NCBI GenBank assembly: GCA_016873295.1
Contig: VGXM01000009.1
Coordinates: 29,396 to 93,395, forward strand
Direction of reading: 5' to 3'
Source: Phycisphaerae bacterium
GTDB lineage: Bacteria > Planctomycetota > Phycisphaerae > Phycisphaerales > UBA1924
Length of the DNA stretch: 64,000 nt
Below the pieces are notes generated by a model. That model had not been told where the DNA came from and searched no databases. It worked only from the letters and a program-made list of their open reading frames with translations. The position numbers and the translations under genes are program-made. Below are positions 10,743 through 17,583 of the stretch, piece by piece. Position 1 is the first letter of the stretch. The number at the start of each line of letters is the position of its first letter.

Positions 10743-11602
10743 GCCCGGGCGTCGGAGCGGTCCTTGGCGGCGAGGGCGGGCCAGGCCGGGGTCGCGTGCC
10801 GGTCGACCAGGCGGACCCACGCCCAGTCCAGGGCCCGCACGCCCCAGTAGCCCGGGATCGCCACGCGGGCCGCGACGATGCCGATGGTGAGCCCGAGGGC
10901 CACGTCGGCCGGGTAGTGAGCCCCGGTCAGCACGCGGGCCAGCGCCACCACCGCGATGAGGAGGGAGGCAAGCGGCTTGAGCCGCGGGTACAGGGCGGCG
11001 AGGAAGAGCCCGGCCAGGGCCGCGAACGCCGCGTGCCGCGAGGGCATGGACGCGAGGGCGTACCCGGCGTCCCACCCGCTCCGCATGGCGAACCCGCCGC
11101 CCTCGGGCACGGGGTAGCTGCCGAAGAGGAAGGTGAAGGTGTATGGGTCGTCAAGGTTGGGCCTGGGCCTGCCGAGGATGGACTTGAGGAGCACGGTCGC
11201 CGCGAGGGTGACGATCGCCGCCGCCGCCCAGTCGAGCAGCCGTCGGCGCCGGCCCGGGTCGAGGAGCCAGATGGCGGCGGCGATGGCGAGGCTGACGGCC
11301 CCCTGCCCGAACTGCTGGAGGGCCTCGGCCTCGCGCCGCGCGTCGCCACGCAGCTCGACGGCGCTGGCCCAGCGTGACACCGCCGGGTCGATCGGCAGCA
11401 GCAGCAGCGTGATCACCACGCCCGCCAGGAGCGGCACGCCCCACGACCGCCGGCGCGGGTGGCCCGCCCAAGTCAGTACCGGCCCGAGCGGGTACGAGAC
11501 GACGGCCCACGCGACGTGGGCCCAGCGAACCGGGGCCCATAGCCCGCGGTTATAGTCGCCCGCCCGCCGGAGTCGCTGGTTGAAAGACGCGGTGTCCCTC
11601 AT
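10739..11602 (-). CDS. PAP2 family membrane phosphatase
   Basis: This 287-residue membrane protein has the three PAP2 phosphatase motifs: KSILGRPRPN (KxxxxxxRP), MPSRHAAF (PSxH variant, with Arg in place of the usual Gly) and ARVLTGAHYPADV (RxxxxxHxxxD). About five or six hydrophobic helices surround them. Members dephosphorylate undecaprenyl pyrophosphate, phosphatidic acid or similar lipids at the outer face of the inner membrane; the substrate here is not evident. The ATG at 11602 lies 23 bp inside the divergent glycosyltransferase frame, so one of the two starts may be annotated too far upstream. No strong ribosome site precedes this ATG. Confidence 0.85.
   Translation of the reverse strand: MRDTASFNQRLRRAGDYNRGLWAPVRWAHVAWAVVSYPLGPVLTWAGHPRRRSWGVPLLAGVVITLLLLPIDPAVSRWASAVELRGDARREAEALQQFGQGAVSLAIAAAIWLLDPGRRRRLLDWAAAAIVTLAATVLLKSILGRPRPNLDDPYTFTFLFGSYPVPEGGGFAMRSGWDAGYALASMPSRHAAFAALAGLFLAALYPRLKPLASLLIAVVALARVLTGAHYPADVALGLTIGIVAARVAIPGYWGVRALDWAWVRLVDRHATPAWPALAAKDRSDARA
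11551..11556 (+). promoter_or_regulatory. Putative -10 box (TATAGT) of the GT39 gene
   Basis: TATAGT ends 23 nt before the TTG start at 11580. GGAG at 11569-11572 gives a 7-nt spacing to that TTG. No good -35 box is visible. Confidence 0.4.
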
Positions 11603-13394
11603 CTTCGGAGCGGTCGATCACGACGAACTCGGCCCTCGTGGAGCGGGCGCCCGGCGGCGCGTCCTGGGCTGGAGCCGCGGGTGGATCGGCGGCGTGGCCC
11701 TCGTCCTGCTGTGCCTGGCAGTGTATCTCCCCGGGCTGGCGACGCTCCCCACGGTCGACCGCGACGAGGCCCGGTTCGCCCAGGCCAGCCGACAGATGGC
11801 CCAGGCCGGCGACGTGCGTGGCTGGGTCGTGCCCCGCGTGCAGGACCGCCCGAGGCTGAACAAGCCCCCCGGGATCTACTGGCTCCAGGCCGCCGCCGCC
11901 CGCGCCTGGGGCGACGCCGACCCGATCTGGGTGTACCGCGTGCCGTCGCTGCTGGCGGCGATCGTCGCCGTGCTGGCGACATGGCGCGCCGGGATCCGCC
12001 TCTTCGACCCTCGTGCGGCGTGGCTTGGCGCGGCGTTGCTGTCGATCTGCCCCCTCGTCGTCTGGGAGAGCCGCCAGGCCCGGGCCGACATGGCCCTGCT
12101 GGCGGCGACCGCGCTCGCGATGTGGATGGCCGCGGCCGTGCTCCGCGCTCCCGCGGGAGCCCGGCCCACCCTGGCTCGCCTTGGGCTCTGGGCCGCCGTC
12201 GCCGCCGGCGTGCTTATCAAGGGCCCCATCACGCCCATGGTCCTCGCCCTCGCCGCGATGCTCCTGGCGCTCACCGGCGGCGGATGGCGGGCCGTCACGC
12301 GCCTGGCCCCCGTCCGGGGCCTGGCCCTCGTCCTCCTCGCGATCGGCGCCTGGGTCGCGCTCGTCGCCCGAGAGATCGGCTGGGATGCCTACCTCGCCAT
12401 CGTCCGCGACGAGGTCCTGGAACGAAGCGTCGCGGCCAAGGAAGGGCACGGGGGACCGCCCGGCTACCACCTCGTGCTGCTCGCCGTGCTCTTCTGGCCC
12501 GGGTCGATGCTCGCGCTCCACGGCGTGGGGCGGGCCTCCGCCAAGGCCTGGCCCGCGCTCCGGATCGCCCGCCCGCACCGGTGGTGGCGCGCGCTCCGAT
12601 CCGGCCCGCCCGCCCGGTTGGGCGAGCGCTTCTGCCTGGCGTGGATCGTCCCGGCCTGGATCGTGTTCGAGTTGGTCAGCACCAAGCTCCCGCACTACAC
12701 CCTGCCGACCTACCCCGCGATCGCGCTGCTGACGGCACGCGGCGCGCTCGCGATCGCCGCCGGGCCCAGGGTGGCCCTGGGACCCGCGTTCCGTGTCGGC
12801 GTCCTCGTCTGGGCGTTCATCGGCGTCGCCCTCGCCGCGACCCCCTCCATGCTCCCCTGGCTGCTCGGGCTGCCCGCCGAGACCTCGCTGGTCTGGCTCG
12901 GCTTCGCGATGACGCTCGTGTGCTGGCTGCTCGTGATCGCCGCGGCCCGCTCGGCGTTCTGCGTCGGGCTGCTGGGCCTGCCCCACGCCGGGCGCCGCCT
13001 CATCCGCGCTCACGCTCTGGGCCTTTCCGCCGCGGCGGTGCTCGCGGCGGGGCTGGTGGGCGGCGTGCTCCCGCGACTCGAGGGGCTCTGGGTCACCCGC
13101 CAGATCGCCCGCGTGATCGACCGGGCCGATCCACGGGGCCTTCGCCCCATCGCCGGCGTCGAGTACCACGAGGACAGCCTCATCTTCGAGACCGGCGGGC
13201 GCTTCCGCAGGCTCGGCCCCGCCGACCTCGACGCCTGGCTCGGCGCCAACCCCGACGGCATCGTGATCCTCACCGAATCGCTCGCCGATCGGCACCGGGA
13301 GTTGCAGCGACTCGAGCAGGTCGTGGGGCTCAACTACACCAAGGGAGCGCGCGTGCGCCTGTGGGTGTGCGCCCGCGTCGAGGCGGCGCCATGA
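11580..13394 (+). CDS. GT39/ArnT-like membrane glycosyltransferase
   Basis: This 604-residue polytopic protein begins at TTG, supported by GGAG seven bases upstream. After an N-terminal helix it carries TVDRDEARFAQASRQM, the periplasmic Asp-Glu loop of the ArnT/PMT (GT39, GT83) family, and RPRLNKPPGIYWLQ, typical of the same group. About ten or more hydrophobic segments follow, ending in a soluble tail. The family moves sugars from polyprenyl phosphate carriers to lipids or proteins at the outer face of the inner membrane. Acceptor and donor cannot be told from sequence. The stop overlaps the truB start (ATGA), so the two are translationally coupled. Confidence 0.85.
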   Translation: MKDAVSLIFGAVDHDELGPRGAGARRRVLGWSRGWIGGVALVLLCLAVYLPGLATLPTVDRDEARFAQASRQMAQAGDVRGWVVPRVQDRPRLNKPPGIYWLQAAAARAWGDADPIWVYRVPSLLAAIVAVLATWRAGIRLFDPRAAWLGAALLSICPLVVWESRQARADMALLAATALAMWMAAAVLRAPAGARPTLARLGLWAAVAAGVLIKGPITPMVLALAAMLLALTGGGWRAVTRLAPVRGLALVLLAIGAWVALVAREIGWDAYLAIVRDEVLERSVAAKEGHGGPPGYHLVLLAVLFWPGSMLALHGVGRASAKAWPALRIARPHRWWRALRSGPPARLGERFCLAWIVPAWIVFELVSTKLPHYTLPTYPAIALLTARGALAIAAGPRVALGPAFRVGVLVWAFIGVALAATPSMLPWLLGLPAETSLVWLGFAMTLVCWLLVIAAARSAFCVGLLGLPHAGRRLIRAHALGLSAAAVLAAGLVGGVLPRLEGLWVTRQIARVIDRADPRGLRPIAGVEYHEDSLIFETGGRFRRLGPADLDAWLGANPDGIVILTESLADRHRELQRLEQVVGLNYTKGARVRLWVCARVEAAP

Positions 13395-14125
13395 CCCCGG
13401 TCTCACCCACCGGGTTGCTGCTCATCGACAAGCCCGAGGGTCCCACGTCGATGGACGTCTGCCGCGCCGTCCGCCGCCGCCTCGTCGCCGCCGGCGCCCC
13501 CAGGCGCGTCAAGGTCGGGCACGCCGGCACGCTCGACCCGCTCGCCACCGGGCTGCTCGTCGTGCTCGTCGGCAAGGCGACGCGCCTGAGCGACCGCTAC
13601 ATGGCCGGCGAGAAGCGCTACCTCGCCGACGTCGACCTCTCGCGCACCTCCGCCACCGACGACCGCGAGGGGCCCGTGCGCGCTGTTGACGTCCCGTCGC
13701 CGCCCGCGCTCGATGCCGTCCGCGCCCTCCTGCCCCGGTTCGTGGGCACGATCCTCCAGGTCCCGCCCGCCTTCTCCGCCATCAAGGTTGAGGGCCGGCG
13801 CGCCTACCGCCTGGCCCGCAAGGACCGGGCCCCCACGCTGGCGCCGCGGCCCGTCGTCATCCACGCCATCGACGTCGTCGCCTACGCCTGGCCGCTGCTC
13901 CGCCTCGGCGTCCGCTGCGGCAAGGGCGTCTACATCCGCAGCCTTGCCCGCGATCTCGGGGCCGCCCTGGGCGTGGGCGGCATGCTCCAGGCCCTCCGCC
14001 GCACGCGCGTGGGCCCGTTCGAGCTCGAGCGCGCCACGCCCCTGGACGCGCTGCCGCCCCTCCTCACGGGGCACGATCTCCTCACCATCGACCCCGACGG
14101 GCACGCCCGGGCCGCGGGCGGGTGA
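13391..14125 (+). CDS. truB: tRNA pseudouridine(55) synthase TruB
   Basis: The product has 244 residues. It shows LLLIDKPEGPTSMDVC, then the catalytic GHAGTLDPLATGLL with the invariant Asp, TRLSDRYMAGEKRYLA, VPPAFSAIKVEGRRAY and CGKGVYIRSLARDLG. TruB isomerises U55 in the T-loop of tRNAs. It is shorter than E. coli TruB (314 aa) because the C-terminal PUA domain is absent or reduced, as in many phyla. It overlaps the glycosyltransferase stop by four bases. Confidence 0.94.
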   Translation: MTPVSPTGLLLIDKPEGPTSMDVCRAVRRRLVAAGAPRRVKVGHAGTLDPLATGLLVVLVGKATRLSDRYMAGEKRYLADVDLSRTSATDDREGPVRAVDVPSPPALDAVRALLPRFVGTILQVPPAFSAIKVEGRRAYRLARKDRAPTLAPRPVVIHAIDVVAYAWPLLRLGVRCGKGVYIRSLARDLGAALGVGGMLQALRRTRVGPFELERATPLDALPPLLTGHDLLTIDPDGHARAAGG

Positions 14126-14142
14126 CGCTCTTCGCCCTGGCG

Positions 14143-14427
14143 TCACGCGAGCCACGCGCGAAGCGGGGCCCCGGGCCTGGCGGCCCACCACTCGATCCGA
14201 TCCGCGCGCACGTCGAAACGCATCGCGGGCTCGTCGACGACGAGCGTGCCCACGCCAACGCCCGCCAGCAGGCCCGGCAAGTCGCAGCGGCGAGCCGCCA
14301 ACACCGCCTCGCCCCGCCCCGAGCGCAGGACCAACCGCGTGACGCCCAGCTCGGCCAACGCCCCGGCCAGCGCGGCGGCACGCGCCTCGGCGCTCTCGCC
14401 GGGGACCAGCCCGCCCGACCCGCTCAC
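14143..14427 (-). CDS. Small hypothetical protein coupled to membrane protein
   Basis: The GTG at 14427 overlaps the stop of the upstream membrane-protein gene (GTGA). The frame encodes 94 residues beginning MSGSGGLVPGESAEARAAAL and ending GAPLRAWLA. It reads as a compact alpha/beta domain (ELGVTRLVLRSGRGEAVLAA, GVGTLVVDEPAMRFDVR) without a signal or TM helix. I do not recognise the family. The overlap, the in-frame opening and the protein-like composition support a real gene. Confidence 0.55.
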   Translation of the reverse strand: MSGSGGLVPGESAEARAAALAGALAELGVTRLVLRSGRGEAVLAARRCDLPGLLAGVGVGTLVVDEPAMRFDVRADRIEWWAARPGAPLRAWLA

Positions 14428-15590
14428 GCCTCGTCCGCCCTTCCCGCCGGCACCGATACGTCGGGCAGCCCGCTCGCCGAGGGCATCCAGATGTCCGTCA
14501 CCGCCTGGCTGTCCACCAGGCGGCGCAGCAGCAGGTAGAGCACCGTCGCCCCGCAGTAGTGCAGGCTCACCGCCAGCCCGCCCCAGAGCAGCACGACCAG
14601 GCTCTCCCACGCGCCCACGATCCACGCGGCGGTCCGGTCCGACCACCCCAGCCCCGCGCCCTCGCCCGCGATGATCTGCTTGAGACCCGCGCCGCCGAAG
14701 TACCCCGCCGCGAGCCCCGTCACCGCCAAGGTCGCCGCGACCGCCGCGTACGCCAGCGCCAGCACCACCGCTGCCTGCACGAGCAGGATCAGCCAGTAGA
14801 GCACGGCCCTGAGGGGTCGGCCCAGGCAGTACGCCAGGGAGCGCTGCACGCTGTCGATGGCGTCCGCCTCGTCGCACGCCACCGCCGCCGGCATCAGCGG
14901 GTGCCCCAGCCCCAGCCCCAGCAGCATGAGCACCAGCACGACGCCCACGAGCAGGGCCAGCCCGAAGAGCACCGCCCCGACGATGTTGAGCACGGGCAGC
15001 GAGAGCAGCGCCCACGACCCCGCCGCCAGCCCCAGCCCGATCGCCAGGATCGTCAGCAGCAGCCCCACCGGCGCCATCACCAGGGCCCGCGCCGACGCCA
15101 GCGCGAAGGCCATCGACTCGACCCACGGGCGGAGCTGCCCCCGGCTGAACTCCACCGCGCAGGCCCGCGAGATGGCCCCGCCGAAGACCGGCAGCACCCC
15201 CAGCAGCAGCACCGCCGACACCACCGTCGAGACCGGGAAGAGCCCGAACAGCGCCGAGGGCGCCTCCGTGAACAGGCCCGCGAGGGCCCGCGACGCCTGC
15301 GACAGCGACCCGTCGCCGACGCCCTCGCCCACGCCCGACACGCCCCCCCCGATCAGCCGCCCCACCGCCGCGCTGAACCGCTCCGCCCCCGCGCCCCCCC
15401 CGGTCCACAGGTCCGGCAGGTGCACGATCAACCACCCCGCCAGGAACGCCGCGAACCCAAGCCCCCAGCGGTCGGGGCGCAGCGCCAGCTTCGGCACCCG
15501 CAGCAGCGAGGGCCACAGCAGGTCATCGGTCAGGTCCTCCAAGGTCGCGGGGCGGATCTGGACGCCGGCAGGTGATTGGCCCGAACCCAT
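14424..15590 (-). CDS. Polytopic membrane protein, planctomycete type
   Basis: The product has 388 residues from ATG 15590, preceded by GGGGG. An upstream in-frame TTG at 15602 is the alternative and adds four residues. The N-terminus (ATLEDLTDDLLWPSLLRVPKL) is soluble. About six hydrophobic segments follow, in a YIP1/DUF4013-like arrangement with a helix-rich middle (VVLVLMLLGLGLGHPLMPAA) and a conserved-looking DEADAIDSVQRSLAYCLGRP loop. No catalytic motif is visible and the function is unknown. It shares a divergent promoter region with the gene at 15681. Confidence 0.75.
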   Translation of the reverse strand: MGSGQSPAGVQIRPATLEDLTDDLLWPSLLRVPKLALRPDRWGLGFAAFLAGWLIVHLPDLWTGGGAGAERFSAAVGRLIGGGVSGVGEGVGDGSLSQASRALAGLFTEAPSALFGLFPVSTVVSAVLLLGVLPVFGGAISRACAVEFSRGQLRPWVESMAFALASARALVMAPVGLLLTILAIGLGLAAGSWALLSLPVLNIVGAVLFGLALLVGVVLVLMLLGLGLGHPLMPAAVACDEADAIDSVQRSLAYCLGRPLRAVLYWLILLVQAAVVLALAYAAVAATLAVTGLAAGYFGGAGLKQIIAGEGAGLGWSDRTAAWIVGAWESLVVLLWGGLAVSLHYCGATVLYLLLRRLVDSQAVTDIWMPSASGLPDVSVPAGRADEA

Positions 15591-15632
15591 CGCGACCCCC
15601 AATCTGCTCGGGCGCGGCCCGCGCCCGCGGCA

Positions 15633-15644
15633 CTACCATGGTAG
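15633..15644. promoter_or_regulatory. Palindrome carrying a -10-like TACCAT on both strands
   Basis: The perfect 12-bp palindrome CTACCATGGTAG lies between divergent genes starting at 15590 and 15681. Each strand reads TACCAT, so it could serve as a symmetric -10 element or as an operator. Distances to the start codons are about 40-50 nt on both sides. Confidence 0.4.
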
Positions 15645-15680
15645 CGAATCGCCGACCCGGCCCGCGCCACGGAGCACGCC

Positions 15681-16574
15681 TTGAGCACACTCGTCTCAAC
15701 CATCAAGTGGGGCATCGGACTCACCACCTTCTTCGTGGTCGGGCCGATCGCCGGTCGGGCCACCGGGGCGCTGCGGTCTGCCAGCGGGTCGGCCGAGGTC
15801 TCCCTCCTGCGCTCCGATTCGCCCGCCCTGGGGCTCGCCGCCGGGCTCCTCGCCATCGCCATCGCCGCCGCGGTCGCGATCCTGGGCGCCCGCCTCCTCT
15901 CGACCCGCTTCGGGTTCGGCGTGGCCAGCCTCACGCTCGCCTGGGCCGCCTGGCGCACCGGGACCGTGCCCGGCGTCGTCCGCGACGCCGCCACCCACGG
16001 CTCGTCCGCCCGCGCCGTCATGATCTCCTTCGCTCTCGAAGCCCTGGTCGTCGGCGCCGCCGGGCTCCTGCTCGCCTGGGCCCTCTACCGCGTCGGGCGA
16101 CCCTCCGAAGGCTTCAAGGACGCCACCCCCGCCAAGCCCGCCGGCGCCGTCGGGGTTCTCTCGTTGGCGACCCTCGCTGTGTTCGTCGCGGCGGTGGTGG
16201 GGGGCGCGGCCGGCGCCTGGTTCGTCGGGGTCGAGCCGCTCAAGGGTCAGGCGATCGCCGCCGCCGTCGCCGCCGGTATCGCCGCCGGGTTCGCCGCCGA
16301 GGGCGCCGCGACCGCCTTCAAACGATCCGCGCACCCCGTGCTCGTGATGGGGGCGATGGCGCTGCTGGGGGTTCTGTCCCCGCTGGCCGCCGCATTCCTG
16401 TACGGCACCCGCCTCGACGCCATGATCTACAGCGGGCGCATCCCCCCCTTCGCCGTCGCCTTGCCCCTGGACCACCTCGCCGGCACCCTCCTGGGCGTGC
16501 CCCTGGGCCTCACCTGGGCCCGCTCGCTCATGGAGAAGTCGGCGAGCGAGCTTCCCATCCCCGCCCGCGCCTGA
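15681..16574 (+). CDS. Polytopic membrane protein of unknown function
   Basis: The product has 297 residues from a TTG preceded by GGAG. It contains about seven hydrophobic segments (VSTIKWGIGLTTFFVVG, ALGLAAGLLAIAIAAAV, AVMISFALEALVVGAAGLLL and others). A GRPSEGFKDATP loop sits mid-protein and the C-terminus ends SLMEKSASELPIPARA. No enzyme motif is visible. It is transcribed toward folE2 after a 97-bp gap and is divergent from the membrane gene at 15590. I do not recognise a named family. Confidence 0.72.
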   Translation: MSTLVSTIKWGIGLTTFFVVGPIAGRATGALRSASGSAEVSLLRSDSPALGLAAGLLAIAIAAAVAILGARLLSTRFGFGVASLTLAWAAWRTGTVPGVVRDAATHGSSARAVMISFALEALVVGAAGLLLAWALYRVGRPSEGFKDATPAKPAGAVGVLSLATLAVFVAAVVGGAAGAWFVGVEPLKGQAIAAAVAAGIAAGFAAEGAATAFKRSAHPVLVMGAMALLGVLSPLAAAFLYGTRLDAMIYSGRIPPFAVALPLDHLAGTLLGVPLGLTWARSLMEKSASELPIPARA

Positions 16575-16641
16575 CCGAGGGTTGCCCCGCTCGACCGCGC
16601 GCCGACCGTCACGCGGCGCAAGTCCGGTCCACCGCCCGACC

Positions 16642-16647
16642 TACGAT
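16642..16647 (+). promoter_or_regulatory. Putative -10 box (TACGAT) of folE2
   Basis: TACGAT lies 24 nt before the GTG start of folE2 and upstream of its GGGAG ribosome site (16661-16665). It matches the TACGAT/TACGCT hexamers before several other genes here. Confidence 0.4.
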
Positions 16648-16671
16648 GGGGAGCTCACCCGGGAGACGCCA

Positions 16672-17469
16672 GTGCCCAAGGCTCGGTCCATGCCGGACGT
16701 CCAGGCGGCCCGCGACGCGCGCAACGTCGCCATCGATCGCGTCGGCGTCAAGGACGTGGTCTACCCGATCACCCTCCGCACGCCCGACGGGGGGGAGCAG
16801 TCCACCGTCGCCACCATCAACATGTACGTCGCCCTGCCGCACTACCGCAAGGGCACGCACATGAGCCGCTTCCTCGAGGTCTTGAACGACCACGCCTGCA
16901 AGCCCCTCACGCCCGACCGCATCCCCGCCCTCACCCAGGCCATCCGCGACAAGCTCGACGCCGAGGAGGCCCACTTCGCCGCCACCTTCACCTACTTCAT
17001 CAACAAGCGGGCCCCCGTTACCGGGCAGCCCGGGCTCATGGACTACCGGGTCACCTTCGAGTGCTCTTCGAACGGCGAGGCGGAGTTCGTGATCGGGGTG
17101 CGCGCGCCCGCGACCAGCCTCTGCCCCTGCTCCAAGGAGATCTCCAGGTACGGGGCCCACAACCAGCGCTGCCACATCGAGGCCAAGGTGCGCACCAGCG
17201 CGCTCATGTGGATCGAGGACCTGGTCGCCCTGTGCGAGGGCGCCGCCAGCCACCCCGTCTACGCCGTCCTCAAGAGGCCCGACGAGAAGTTCGTCACCGA
17301 GCGCGCCTTCGAGAACCCCAAGTTCGTCGAGGACATCGTCCGCGACCTGGCCCTGGCCCTGGAGCGCGACGAGCGCGTGTCCTGGTACTCGGTCTCCAGC
17401 GAGAACTTCGAGTCCATCCACAGCCACAACGCCTACGCCCAGATCACGCGCCTGAAGCGCCCCGACTGA
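16672..17469 (+). CDS. folE2: GTP cyclohydrolase FolE2 (type IB)
   Basis: The product has 265 residues from GTG 16672, which has GGGAG at 6-nt spacing; ATG 16690 is the alternative. The sequence carries FolE2 marks: VGVKDVVYPITL, the active-site region SLCPCSKEIS with the key cysteine, GAHNQRCHI and ENFESIHSHNAYA near the end. FolE2 converts GTP to 7,8-dihydroneopterin triphosphate, the first step of folate or queuosine-type pterin synthesis, and unlike FolE it does not depend strictly on zinc. It appears to be a single-gene unit, 114 bp before the PBP2 gene. Confidence 0.94.
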   Translation: MPKARSMPDVQAARDARNVAIDRVGVKDVVYPITLRTPDGGEQSTVATINMYVALPHYRKGTHMSRFLEVLNDHACKPLTPDRIPALTQAIRDKLDAEEAHFAATFTYFINKRAPVTGQPGLMDYRVTFECSSNGEAEFVIGVRAPATSLCPCSKEISRYGAHNQRCHIEAKVRTSALMWIEDLVALCEGAASHPVYAVLKRPDEKFVTERAFENPKFVEDIVRDLALALERDERVSWYSVSSENFESIHSHNAYAQITRLKRPD

Positions 17470-17583
17470 GCCCGCGATTCTGGCCCGTAAGGTCCGGCCC
17501 GCCCGATCCTTAGGATGGGCGGGGGCCCGAACGACGCCGGTGCGCGCACGGATCGGGATCACGCCGGAGGCGGAGCCGCGGGC

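Noticed and set aside
10605..11075. Minus-strand frame ending in a VGEVSEWLKERDWKS peptide
   Set aside because: That peptide is the translation of tRNA-Ser and is a common false gene.
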